55,344 nt of DNA from contig CAYIHX010000024.1 in the NCBI GenBank assembly GCA_964363305.1, forward strand, positions 1 to 55,344, in the 5' to 3' direction. This document shows, piece after piece, positions 44,470 through 52,685 of the stretch. The DNA comes from CAYIHX01 sp964363305 (GTDB lineage Bacteria; Bdellovibrionota; UBA1018). A program made the position numbers and the translations under genes. The notes beneath the pieces are model-generated. The model had not been told where the DNA came from and did not search any database. It saw nothing but the letters and a program-made list of their open reading frames with translations. Every line of letters starts with the position of its first letter. The first letter of the stretch is position 1.

Positions 44470-45330
44470 TCGACGAAACGCCGGGAGGCGAGTCAGTGCG
44501 GGCCGGTAGATGGCGTAATAGGCCAAAGTTGGCATCGCCTGCGCCGAAAGCCTCAGATGAAGGACATCGTCTGGGTTGTCCCCCTTATCCATCATGTCGG
44601 GGAGGATGACATAACCGTCGCCTTGCACGGCACGTTGATACAAAAGGCTCCAATCTTCACAGATGACACGAACCTGGGCCTGAGAAGGCAGGAGGCCAAC
44701 ATGGAGAAACCACTCACGAAGAAGCGGGGCCTCGTGTCGGTAGATCAGGGCCGGCGTACTGGTGAGGAACTCGGCATTCACCGGGTCGAACGGCTTGCCG
44801 CCCGTCACCCACTTCTTGTGCACCACCAGCGAGACCCCTTGGCTGAAAAGCTTTCTAGCGACGAGTTGATCTGAGTCGGGCCTTTCATGCGAGACGGCCA
44901 TATCCACTTCTCCGTGCAAAACGGCCTCAGCCGCCTCATGAGAGCCCATCGCAAAGAGGTGTATTCTTCCCGAAAACTCCAACCGATCAAGAATACGGGG
45001 ATGGAGCTCACGTCGAGCCGCCACACGCAGCACGAGCCAATTCGGATCACCCATCTCTCGTAGCGCGGATTCCCACTCACGACTCAGCCCCTCGAGTCCA
45101 TTTTTCGCAGCCTTCACCAGGCGATGACCAAAAGGCGTCAAAACCTTTCGCCGACCGTCCACCTGGAAAATCGGAAATTGTACCGCCCCCTCCAGGCGCT
45201 TGAGCTGCATCGAAAGCGCCGGCTGCGACAGCCCTATTCTGCGACCGGCCTCAACCAAGTTGGGCGATTCGGCGGCCGAGACCAGGGCTAGTAAAAGATC
45301 AAGAGGAGGGAGAACAGAGGGATGTGCCAT
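44437..45330 (-). CDS. LysR-family transcriptional regulator
   Basis: The 297 residues have the N-terminal winged helix-turn-helix (LVEAGRRIGLSQPALSMQLK, residues 24-43; RRKVLTPFGHRLV) and a periplasmic-binding-like effector domain (about 90-290). The effector domain ends PALTRLPAFRRLLAERG. The start at 45330 directly abuts a perfect inverted repeat, and no ribosome-binding site is seen, so translation may be leaderless. It is divergent from a small secreted protein gene, the usual LysR target arrangement, and convergent with the transglutaminase-like gene. Confidence 0.92.
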   Translation of the reverse strand: MAHPSVLPPLDLLLALVSAAESPNLVEAGRRIGLSQPALSMQLKRLEGAVQFPIFQVDGRRKVLTPFGHRLVKAAKNGLEGLSREWESALREMGDPNWLVLRVAARRELHPRILDRLEFSGRIHLFAMGSHEAAEAVLHGEVDMAVSHERPDSDQLVARKLFSQGVSLVVHKKWVTGGKPFDPVNAEFLTSTPALIYRHEAPLLREWFLHVGLLPSQAQVRVICEDWSLLYQRAVQGDGYVILPDMMDKGDNPDDVLHLRLSAQAMPTLAYYAIYRPALTRLPAFRRLLAERGRRVD

Positions 45331-45356
45331 ATCTATTCATTACTAAACGAATAGAT
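45331..45356. promoter_or_regulatory. Probable LysR-type operator
   Basis: ATCTATTC, a 10-bp spacer and GAATAGAT form a perfect 8-bp inverted repeat immediately upstream of the lysR start codon. It contains LysR-type T-N11-A spacings. A further half-like element, TTACTATTCATT, lies at about 45370-45381. Both sit in the 80-bp gap shared with the secreted-protein gene at 45411, so one site could control both directions. Confidence 0.6.
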
Positions 45357-45410
45357 ATTATCCTAAATCATTACTATTCATTCTCGTTCATCCCCCATAA
45401 ATACCGACCC

Positions 45411-45992
45411 ATGAGACTCCTCTTTACGCTGTCATTGTTAGCTTTTCCCTGGGGCGCAACCGCCTCCGAATGTCTGGATCTGGCTCAAAAAGAGACGCTG
45501 GCGCACTTCAGGGCGGAGCTGCCCTCTGAGAAGGCCGACTCCGAGCGCTTTCTGATCCGTGACTCGCTCGTCCCAGGCGAGGGCTCCTACGCATTTATGT
45601 TCTCAGCGGGCGAGATCTACATCGCGGATACGTTCATGGAAAATGGTCAGTGCCAGCTGTCTTTCGAGCCGTGGGCCTTTCGCGCCTCAGCACAAATTGA
45701 CCTCCGACAGAAATTTGAAAATCAGGAGTTCGCTCTCACCGCAGGACCGGGCTTCGAGATACTCCTGCCCGCGGACGTCAACGAACTCAAAAAACCAGAT
45801 ATTTACTGCTCGGAAACTTGGAGCGATGCCGAGTGCCAGCCAGTCGGGTACCGCCGGTGGGAAGAAGACGGGAAATCGGGCTGGGCCGTATCCATTCATC
45901 TGCTGGCCGGCGACGACGGGAGCGGCTGCGCGATCACTGCATCAGACGCCCTCGGGAGGATGGCCCAGGTGAGGGTCTCTATTCTCGACTGA
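45411..45992 (+). CDS. Small secreted protein, possible LysR target
   Basis: This is a 193-residue protein with signal peptide RLLFTLSLLAFPWGATA. It contains several Cys residues (ASECLDLAQ; NGQCQLSF; YCSETWSDAECQPVG; GSGCAITAS) suited to disulfides. No family is recognised. The start at 45411 is taken because the signal peptide begins there; the open frame reaches 45324 but would cover the operator. Its position opposite lysR suggests that it is regulated by it. Confidence 0.65.
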   Translation: MRLLFTLSLLAFPWGATASECLDLAQKETLAHFRAELPSEKADSERFLIRDSLVPGEGSYAFMFSAGEIYIADTFMENGQCQLSFEPWAFRASAQIDLRQKFENQEFALTAGPGFEILLPADVNELKKPDIYCSETWSDAECQPVGYRRWEEDGKSGWAVSIHLLAGDDGSGCAITASDALGRMAQVRVSILD

Positions 45993-46041
45993 GGTAGAAA
46001 TTGCCCATTTAAAAAAAACGAACACCCGATATCTTTAAGAG

Positions 46042-46464
46042 ATGCTTAGGCGATGGATCGGGGCACTCGTATTGGCAGCGATGATCTTCCCGGTTCCGAT
46101 GGTCGCGGCTAGGACGAGATCCTACTTTACCTCTCAGGTCGTCGCCACGCCCCCTGTGCCAGTCGAAACCACCCTGGACCTTGCCGCCATCCTTGCCCAA
46201 CTCGAAACCACCGAACGAGAGCCCGCACGCGAGATGCTCAGCGGGTACCGCATTCGGTACCAGGCGATTCAGCCGGACCGCCTCCTCATCCAGGTCGAGA
46301 CACGAGGCAGACAGAGTGCCCCTCAGCGAGAAGCCATGTGGAAGACCGTTCACGAAAAGGCCGACCGTGCCCAGCAAATCGCCCACAAACAAGCGGGTGT
46401 TGGCCTCCGGGTCTCCGTTTGGCTTGACGGGGAAGAAGTCCCTCTTGCCGATCAGTCGCTATAA
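46042..46464 (+). CDS. Small exported protein of unknown function
   Basis: This is a 140-residue protein with a signal peptide (WIGALVLAAMIFPVPMVAA). The mature part is mixed helix and strand (TTLDLAAILAQLETTEREPA; DRLLIQVETRG; KADRAQQIAHKQAGVGLRVS) with no Cys. An antisense frame of similar length exists at 46009-46392 but has no plausible start. The export signal favours the plus strand. Function unknown. A 147-bp AT-rich gap follows (46465-46611), with a short direct repeat of CTATAAA near 46457-46475 and no convincing promoter. Confidence 0.55.
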   Translation: MLRRWIGALVLAAMIFPVPMVAARTRSYFTSQVVATPPVPVETTLDLAAILAQLETTEREPAREMLSGYRIRYQAIQPDRLLIQVETRGRQSAPQREAMWKTVHEKADRAQQIAHKQAGVGLRVSVWLDGEEVPLADQSL

Positions 46465-46611
46465 ATAGCTATAAAATCAATATGTTAATGAGACTCGTCG
46501 ACCATCCTCTGGTGCCTTATTAGTTGATTAAATTAGTCTTGTGGGGAGCATGTAAAAAGGTTATGGTGCGCCGCATCCACCCCCAAAGTCGGGAGAGGAC
46601 CGAGGTAAGCG

Positions 46612-48081
46612 ATGAAAAATCGACCGCAAATGCACTTCAAACTCTTGAGCCGACTCTCTACCCAGCTGCAAAGCCTGCTCGAGAGCGACCGCTTTTTTCC
46701 AGACATCCTCGACCTCATTCAATCGCATTTTCATTACCCCATGGCCCAGCTTTGGCTCATGCGGACTGACGGTTCTTCCTCACTCGAGGCCCAGACCGGT
46801 ATCGAACAAAAGATCACGCCCGAACTGAAAGGCCTGATTTCCGTTCCGGTTCGCCTTCAGAACGGAAGAATCGCAGCGATTCTCAAGATCAAGAGTGATC
46901 CACCAGAAACTTGCGAAACCGATCACTTCATCACGCTCGAAGCTATCGCCTCGCAGATCGCCGTCGCCGTCCAGAACCGAGAACTCTTAGCCGAAGCAAA
47001 GGGCTCCTCCCTCAAGCTCAACGCGGAACTCCGATCGGCCCAAGAGCGGATTCTCGCCCAGAAGCGCCTCCTTCAAAGAGACGGCAAAGTACTCAAGCCC
47101 ACCATGGAAAACGACCCACGCGGGAAGAATGAAATTCTCGGAAAGAGCCCGGCCCTCCTCAACCTCCTCCAAATGGTTGATCGCATCGCGCCGACCACCG
47201 CTACCGTCTTGATTCAGGGAGAAAGCGGCACCGGAAAAGAACTCATCGCCAAAAGGCTTCATATCCGCAGCGAGCGTCATGATCGACCCTACATCATGCT
47301 CAATTGCGGCGCCCTTCAAGAAAATCTCCTCGAAAGCGAGCTCTTCGGTCACGAGAAAGGCGCCTTTACCGGCGCAGTCGCGCAAAAAATAGGGCTCGCC
47401 GAGATGGCCGATGGAGGAACACTGTTCCTCGACGAGATCGGGGAGATGTCTCTCTCCATTCAGACGAAGGTGCTCCGCTTCCTGCAAGAAGGAGAGTTTT
47501 ACCGTATCGGCGCCAAGAACCCGGTTCGAGTCGACGTACGAATTCTCAGCGCGACGAATCGAGATCTCGAACAGGAGGTGAAAGCCGCTCGCTTTCGCGA
47601 AGATCTTTACTACCGACTCAATACCATCACGCTGCGGATGCCGCCCCTGCGCAAGCGTAAGGAGGACATCCCGCTGCTGGTGAACCACTTCATGGAAAAC
47701 TCCCGCTTCGGCGGCTCTGCTCCGCAGACTAAATACATTGACCCTCGCGCGGTTGAGGCCTTCCAGAACTATGACTGGCCAGGCAATATCCGCGAACTCC
47801 AAAACGCGATCGAACGCCTCAAGATCCTCACCGAGGGGGCGACCATCCGCCTGGAAGATATCCCTTTCAATATCCGCATGCCCGACGCTCACCTTGACCA
47901 AAACGAGTTCAATGCGGACCTCCCGCTGGAAGAAATCGAGAAGCGGCACATCCTTCGCACGCTGGCCTTTCTCCAGGGAAACAAAACTCGAGCCGCCCAA
48001 AGTCTCGGAATTACTGTAAAAACACTCTACAACAAACTCTCTCGGTACGCTGAGACCCGTTCGCATGAAATGGCTGGCTAG
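46612..48081 (+). CDS. Sigma-54-dependent transcriptional activator with GAF-like sensor
   Basis: This is a 489-residue enhancer-binding protein. Residues 10-130 look like a GAF domain (FPDILDLIQSHFHYPMAQLW; ITLEAIASQIAVAVQNRELL). A short coiled linker leads to the AAA+ domain with Walker A GESGTGKE, the sigma-54 contact loop GAFTGA, Walker B LFLDEIGEM and the arginine-finger segment FREDLYYRLN. The Fis-type helix-turn-helix is at the C-terminus (NKTRAAQSLGITVKTLYNKL). The GAFTGA loop is intact, so it should act with sigma-54. The signal is unknown. Confidence 0.93.
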   Translation: MKNRPQMHFKLLSRLSTQLQSLLESDRFFPDILDLIQSHFHYPMAQLWLMRTDGSSSLEAQTGIEQKITPELKGLISVPVRLQNGRIAAILKIKSDPPETCETDHFITLEAIASQIAVAVQNRELLAEAKGSSLKLNAELRSAQERILAQKRLLQRDGKVLKPTMENDPRGKNEILGKSPALLNLLQMVDRIAPTTATVLIQGESGTGKELIAKRLHIRSERHDRPYIMLNCGALQENLLESELFGHEKGAFTGAVAQKIGLAEMADGGTLFLDEIGEMSLSIQTKVLRFLQEGEFYRIGAKNPVRVDVRILSATNRDLEQEVKAARFREDLYYRLNTITLRMPPLRKRKEDIPLLVNHFMENSRFGGSAPQTKYIDPRAVEAFQNYDWPGNIRELQNAIERLKILTEGATIRLEDIPFNIRMPDAHLDQNEFNADLPLEEIEKRHILRTLAFLQGNKTRAAQSLGITVKTLYNKLSRYAETRSHEMAG

Positions 48082-48126
48082 CAGACCCCCGAATCGATTA
48101 AAGAGAAATGGAGGAAGTCGAAATTT

Positions 48127-48534
48127 ATGTCTCCCAAAGCCGCCGCACCTGCCCCTAGCAAACTGAGCAAAACTAAAGCAAAGCCTGCGAAAACTGCGCC
48201 GAAGGCTGGAAAAGCCGCTGTCGAGGCAGCGACCGGCCCAGTAGTCGACGCCGAAAACGTGATCGATGCGGACGAAGCGGAAGAAGCAGAAGATTCTGCC
48301 GCCGCCAGTAAGTCTTCAGGGAGTGGCAGCGCCGCCGCCCTTGCCGCTGCCTCGGGGTCGACGGAGGCATCGGCCTCGTTCAAAAATTTTCGCCATCATC
48401 CGGATATGGAAAATTTTTACCGGTTTATTTACGACAATGACCTCCGGCTCGAAGCCCTGAAGATCATCGACCATCTGATGGTGGACAAGGCTGCTCGCAA
48501 GGCCGCCAAGCTGAGCGGAAAATCCACTCACTAG
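48127..48534 (+). CDS. Ala/Lys-rich disordered protein with conserved-looking tail
   Basis: This is a 135-residue protein. Residues 1-85 are low complexity: an Ala/Lys/Pro start like a histone tail (SKTKAKPAKTAPKAGKAA), an acidic block (DADEAEEAEDSAAA), then a Ser/Ala stretch. The last 45 residues (FRHHPDMENFYRFIYDNDLR; LEALKIIDHLMVDKAARKAA) form two probable helices. TGGAGG precedes the ATG by 13 nt. It follows the sigma-54 activator by 45 bp. No family is recognised; protein-protein or nucleic-acid binding is possible. Confidence 0.65.
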   Translation: MSPKAAAPAPSKLSKTKAKPAKTAPKAGKAAVEAATGPVVDAENVIDADEAEEAEDSAAASKSSGSGSAAALAAASGSTEASASFKNFRHHPDMENFYRFIYDNDLRLEALKIIDHLMVDKAARKAAKLSGKSTH

Positions 48535-48563
48535 CTCCGATGGTGACCGTAATGCGGCGGCGG

Positions 48564-48622
48564 AATTGGGCTAACCTGACTTTACTCATGAGTAAAATTG
48601 GGCTAACCTGACTTTACTCATG
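48564..48622 (+). repeat. 27-bp direct repeat, two copies, carrying the start codon
   Basis: Two identical 27-bp copies (48564-48590 and 48596-48622) start AATTGGGCTAACC and end TTTACTCATG, with a period of 32 bp. The second copy ends in the ATG start codon of the AAA/DUF4143 gene. The first copy ends in an ATG too, which opens an eight-codon frame (MSKIGLT, stop 48609-48611) that ends within copy two. Direct observation. Confidence 0.9.
48581..48596. repeat. Perfect 16-bp palindrome TTTACTCATGAGTAAA
   Basis: A perfect palindrome without a spacer lies at the junction between the two direct repeat copies. The second copy continues with TTTAGA instead, so the palindrome is not duplicated. It may be an operator or the remnant of a recombination or insertion junction. 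Confidence 0.75.
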
Positions 48623-49765
48623 TTTAGACAGCGTTACCTCTTCCCCTTTATGCAGACCGATCTAGGGACCCGGAAGATGGTTTTCATCGGGGGGCCCCGC
48701 CAGGTCGGGAAGACCACCCTCTCTCAAAGCCTCATTGGCCCGGGTACGAACGAGACCCATGAAGCCTATCTCAACTGGGACGACCCCGCTTCAAGGAAGC
48801 TGTTTCTCAGGGGCCAGCTGCCCGGGCAATTCCCTTGTTACGTTCTGGATGAAATTCACAAATTCAAAAATTGGCGCGCCATGGTCAAGGGATTCTATGA
48901 CAAGCGGAAGTCTGTAACCCAGTTCATCGTCACAGGCTCAGCCCGGCTCGACTACTATCGAAAAGGGGGAGACTCCCTGCTCGGTCGTTATCACTACTAC
49001 CGCCTCCACCCTTACAGCCTGGGCGAGGCTGACTCGAAATTTCAACCCGAGACCCTCCATAAGCTTCTCGAGTTCGGTGGCTTCCCTGAACCTTTTTTTC
49101 ACGGAGACTCGACCTTCACGAGACGATGGCAGAAGGAACGGGTTTCTCGAATCGTTGATGAAGATGTCCGAGATCTCGAGAATATAAAAGAACTCTCACT
49201 CATCGAGCTGCTCGCTGACGCTCTTCCGTCCAGGGTGGGCGCTCCGCTTTCGATCAAGAATCTTCGGGAAGATTTGGCGAGTTCCCACGAAGCCGTTGAG
49301 CGCTGGGTGACCATCCTGGAGAGGATGTACTACGCTTTTCGAATTCCTCCTTTTGGTTCCCCCAAGATTCGGGCCGTGAAAAAGGAACAGAAACTCTATC
49401 TATGGGACTGGTCTGAGGTCGAGGAGCCTTCTTTTCGATTTGAAAACCTCGTCGCGAGTCAGCTCCTGAAATGGTGTCACTTCATGGACGACACGCAAGG
49501 CCATCGCATGGAACTTCGCTTCATCCGGGATACCGACAAGCGCGAGATCGATTTCGTGGTGATCAAGGACAAAAAACCCGTGTTTGCTGTAGAATGTAAG
49601 ACCGGCGAGAAGGTGGCCTCGTCAGCCGCTCACTATTTTCGAGCAAGAACCTCGATTCCGAAATTCTATCAAGTTCATCTTGGGACTGCCGACTTCGGAA
49701 ACGCGGACACGGATGTGCGCGTTCTTCCCTTCACGACCTTTTGTCGAGACTTGAGGATGCCTTAA
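48620..49765 (+). CDS. AAA ATPase with DUF4143 C-terminal domain
   Basis: This is a 381-residue protein of the AAA_14/DUF4143 type, of unknown cellular role and patchy distribution. Walker A is GGPRQVGKTTL (residues 24-34), Walker B CYVLDEIHKF near 75, and sensor-like FIVTGSARLDYYR follows. The C-terminal domain ends with REIDFVVIKDKKPVFAVECK, a PD-(D/E)xK-like Asp...Glu-x-Lys arrangement. No ribosome-binding site precedes the ATG, which is the last codon of a duplicated 27-bp repeat. It overlaps the convergent gene by 4 bp. Such ATPase genes are often horizontally acquired; no transposase is near. Confidence 0.88.
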   Translation: MFRQRYLFPFMQTDLGTRKMVFIGGPRQVGKTTLSQSLIGPGTNETHEAYLNWDDPASRKLFLRGQLPGQFPCYVLDEIHKFKNWRAMVKGFYDKRKSVTQFIVTGSARLDYYRKGGDSLLGRYHYYRLHPYSLGEADSKFQPETLHKLLEFGGFPEPFFHGDSTFTRRWQKERVSRIVDEDVRDLENIKELSLIELLADALPSRVGAPLSIKNLREDLASSHEAVERWVTILERMYYAFRIPPFGSPKIRAVKKEQKLYLWDWSEVEEPSFRFENLVASQLLKWCHFMDDTQGHRMELRFIRDTDKREIDFVVIKDKKPVFAVECKTGEKVASSAAHYFRARTSIPKFYQVHLGTADFGNADTDVRVLPFTTFCRDLRMP

Positions 49766-51375
49766 CGCTGATGGCGAGTGGGCGCTTCGACGACCGGTCG
49801 AGAGTTTTTCAGGCCGGTCAAAGCGCGGTTCAGCGGCGTCTGCCATTCCAGCTCCACGACACGCTCTCGGGTCTTGCTCAGCCGGTAAGAAACAATTTCG
49901 AAGATCGAGCCTTTGAACGTTTCGTGAAATATATCTCCGGCCTCGGGATCGAGTTTCGCCTGCGCTGCATCGAACTTCAGCACGGCGGCTCCGCCGCCAG
50001 TCGAAATACTCGGCGGCGTCCTGGCGCCCCAGTCGAGAAAGAGGCCCTTTTTCTTGTCGGGTGCAGGTCGGCCGTTTGCAGAAGCCAGGGCCCCGGCTAC
50101 GCCCTGGGATGGATCGACACCGAGAGCCTTGGCGTATTTTTCCGGGTTCTTACTCGCCTCGTCGCTCGCCTTCGCCAATCGCGCGAAGGCGTCAGACGCG
50201 CCAGACAGCCGCAGAAGATCAGTTCCCAGCGCTTGACTCAGCCCCTCTGTTCCACCGGTGCGAGCAGCTCGGATGATTTTCTTCCAATCCGTCGCGGGCA
50301 AATTCACCCGCGGCGGCTTGCCCCCGAGAGGCCCCCCCACCTTACCCCAGCCTCCCTCCATTGCGGCAGACTGAGTAGCGCGTTCACAATCGCCGGGATT
50401 CGCCGAAGCAAGTAAACACTCGACTGCTCCGGCGACGAGCTCGTCCGAAGACGAACCCGTTGAGCCCCCGGTCGCCACATTCGCTCCGTTTCCGATCGAA
50501 GACCCACCCGGCCCTATTCCGCCACCGCCCTCTGAGACATTTCCAATATCCCAACCGACCGCGCTCAAATCAACATCACGACCCACCAGACCTCGAACCT
50601 GCCGGCAGTCCCCCCCCGCTCGGTCGGTCATCGTCACAATGTTAGGAATCCGGAGTCCCGCGAGGATAGTGTAGATTCCCGCAGAGATACATGACGAAGC
50701 CGACGTATTGCTCGACTCGCTCGATTTCAACGCGCCGTCGGAGACGAGATTGATCGCGGCGGGCCCCAGGGCGCCGAGCCCCGCACCGATGGGAGCGGCC
50801 ATGGTCATGAACTTCTGAAATTCGCCATCAGTAGCGACCTTGCCGGCCGCGACGCCTTCGAAAATACCTAGACCTATGCCCACGGCAGTACACACGCCCT
50901 CGAGCGGCTTGTAGCCGCAGGCGACCCAGCAAAGCGTTGCGGTTGCCGCCTCTGAGACGAGCAGAGCCCAATTCCAATTGTAGGCTTTGCTGCCGACTTT
51001 CTGCAGGTCATAACTCGTGCAGTAGGGTTTGGCCTGCGAGAGAGCCAGTCCGCAAACACGCCCTTGAGCGGCCACTTCATCGCACGACCGAGCGATTCCG
51101 AGCGGCGCCGACTGTCCATTGATTTGGCACATCGATCCGTTTGTGGAAATCGTCATTTCTCCACTCTGTCCGGCCGCCGAGATCACTGCGGGATCGACAC
51201 TCGAGCAGTAATCCCCACTCACGAAACGGCAAAGATCGTCACAGCCGGATGCATTCGGATCAATCGGCAAGGGCACTGATGCAGCCACAGGGGTGAACGC
51301 CAGGAACAATAGAGTTCCACCCACAATCGCGATACGACTTCCCCAGCACTGCGCGAACGCCACGGCTCTCGACAT
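49762..51375 (-). CDS. Large Gly/Cys-rich secreted protein of unknown function
   Basis: The 537 residues start with a signal peptide (RIAIVGGTLLFLAFTPVAASV). The N-terminal third has many Cys residues (ASGCDDLCRFVSGDYCSS; SMCQING; RSCDEVAAQGRVCGLAL; LCWVACGYKP). A hydrophobic Gly/Ala-rich stretch (about 150-215) could be one or two membrane segments or a pore-like region. A Gly-rich loop lies near 290-320 (SEGGGGIGPGGSSIGNGANV). The C-terminal part is polar. GGGGAC-type pairing sequence precedes the ATG at 51375. No homologous family is recognised. Confidence 0.65.
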   Translation of the reverse strand: MSRAVAFAQCWGSRIAIVGGTLLFLAFTPVAASVPLPIDPNASGCDDLCRFVSGDYCSSVDPAVISAAGQSGEMTISTNGSMCQINGQSAPLGIARSCDEVAAQGRVCGLALSQAKPYCTSYDLQKVGSKAYNWNWALLVSEAATATLCWVACGYKPLEGVCTAVGIGLGIFEGVAAGKVATDGEFQKFMTMAAPIGAGLGALGPAAINLVSDGALKSSESSNTSASSCISAGIYTILAGLRIPNIVTMTDRAGGDCRQVRGLVGRDVDLSAVGWDIGNVSEGGGGIGPGGSSIGNGANVATGGSTGSSSDELVAGAVECLLASANPGDCERATQSAAMEGGWGKVGGPLGGKPPRVNLPATDWKKIIRAARTGGTEGLSQALGTDLLRLSGASDAFARLAKASDEASKNPEKYAKALGVDPSQGVAGALASANGRPAPDKKKGLFLDWGARTPPSISTGGGAAVLKFDAAQAKLDPEAGDIFHETFKGSIFEIVSYRLSKTRERVVELEWQTPLNRALTGLKNSRPVVEAPTRHQR

Positions 51376-51503
51376 ACCCCGAGTCCCCCATCCTCAATTT
51401 TCGCATAGGAGGCTCTTATTATCATACCAATTTAATCAGAAATATTAGCCTATTCTTTCAGAGAGTTAAATCCGTCCCATTGCAGTGCCGCAGTCAGAAG
51501 CGT

Positions 51504-52685
51504 ATGACGACTTCTATGAAAAAGACCTATCTCCTCACCCCCGGCCCCACGCCCGTGCCAGAAAGCGTGTACGCGACCTTCGCGAAGCCCCTCATTCACC
51601 ACCGAACTCCCGAGTTCGAAATGCTCTTTCAAGAAGTTCGTGACGGGCTGAAATATCTTTTTCAAACGAAGGGCGAAGTCCTCACGCTCGCCACCAGCGG
51701 AACCGGGACGATGGAGGCAGCGATCTGCAACCTCTTCCGAAAAGACGAGACCGTCATCACGGTCAACGGCGGCAAGTTCGGAGAACGCTGGGGCAAACTG
51801 GCGCAAACCTACGGCCTCCGTCCGATTGAAGTTCGGGTCGATCGCGGAAAAGCAGTATCGATCGAACAGCTTCGCACCTCGTGTGAGGCGCATCCCCACG
51901 CCAAGGCGATTCTCTTCCAGGCGTCGGAGACTTCGACCGGAGTCGCCATGCCGACGGAGGCCATCTGCAAGCTTGCGACCGAGAAAAACATGCTCAGCGT
52001 CTGCGACGCCATCACCGCGCTCGGAGTGGTCGATCTCCCGATGGATGCCTGGGGGATTGACGTTTTGATGACCGGTTCGCAGAAAGCCCTCATGATTCCG
52101 CCCGGACTCGCTTTCATCGCGCTCAGCGATCGGGCATGGCGAAGCGCCACGCTCTCCGACCTCCCAAAGTTTTATTTAGACCTGAAACGGGAACTCAAGG
52201 CCCAGGTGAAAAACCAAACTGCGTGGACGCCGGCGACCTCTCTGATTCAGGGACTCCACGAAGCCATTCGCCTCCTCCGAGAAGAAGGGCTCGCCGCAAT
52301 TTTCGCCCGCCACCATGAGCTGGCGCGCGCCACCCGTGCCGGCGTCAAAGCTCTCGGCCTCAAGATTTTAGCGGAAGACGCTCCCTCGAACGCGGTGACC
52401 GGAGTCTGGGTGCCGCCTTCCATCGCCGACGGCAAACTGATTGTGCGGCGCATGAGAGATAAATACGGCGTGAGCATCGCGGGCGGACAAGATGAGCTCG
52501 AAGGGAAAATATTCCGCCTCTCCCACTTTGGATATTGTGGTCCCTTTGATATCACCACCGGGCTGTCCTGCCTGGAACTCGTCCTGCACGAACTCGGTCA
52601 CAACTTTCAGCTCGGACAGGGCGTCGGAGCCGCGCTGCAGGTCTTCGCTGAAAAAAATTCCAAGGAAAAAAGACTCAATGAATAA
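51504..52685 (+). CDS. Class V PLP-dependent aminotransferase
   Basis: The 393 residues are of the serine-glyoxylate/alanine-glyoxylate aminotransferase group. They start KKTYLLTPGPTPVPESVYAT, with HHRTPEF, the cofactor loop ATSGTGTMEA, the Asp in SVCDAITALGVVDLPMDAWG and the PLP Lys in LMTGSQKALMIPPGLAF. The C-terminal substrate Arg lies in FRLSHFGYCG. It would move amino groups between serine or alanine and glyoxylate or pyruvate; the exact substrates cannot be read. The start at 51504 (AGAAG upstream) is chosen over 51480; 51516 is also possible. The stop overlaps purA by 8 bp. Confidence 0.92.
   Translation: MTTSMKKTYLLTPGPTPVPESVYATFAKPLIHHRTPEFEMLFQEVRDGLKYLFQTKGEVLTLATSGTGTMEAAICNLFRKDETVITVNGGKFGERWGKLAQTYGLRPIEVRVDRGKAVSIEQLRTSCEAHPHAKAILFQASETSTGVAMPTEAICKLATEKNMLSVCDAITALGVVDLPMDAWGIDVLMTGSQKALMIPPGLAFIALSDRAWRSATLSDLPKFYLDLKRELKAQVKNQTAWTPATSLIQGLHEAIRLLREEGLAAIFARHHELARATRAGVKALGLKILAEDAPSNAVTGVWVPPSIADGKLIVRRMRDKYGVSIAGGQDELEGKIFRLSHFGYCGPFDITTGLSCLELVLHELGHNFQLGQGVGAALQVFAEKNSKEKRLNE

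Noticed and set aside
46009..46392. Minus-strand open frame of 127 codons
   Set aside because: It competes with the plus-strand gene at 46042, which has a signal peptide; this one has neither a signal nor a ribosome-binding site.
46457..46611. Possible promoter or small RNA in the AT-rich gap before the sigma-54 activator
   Set aside because: Only a short CTATAAA direct repeat is visible; no paired hexamers, no sigma-54 GG-GC site and no stem with a T-run.
46987..48066. Long minus-strand open frame (359 codons)
   Set aside because: It lies wholly opposite the sigma-54 activator with intact Walker, GAFTGA and Fis motifs. High GC produces such shadows.
48581..48596. Palindrome read as an intrinsic terminator
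   Set aside because: It is AT-rich in the arms, has no loop and no following T-run.
52492..52677. Upstream extension of purA
   Set aside because: The conserved N-terminus MNNVVIVGAQWGDEGKGK begins at 52678; upstream codons overlap the aminotransferase in another frame.
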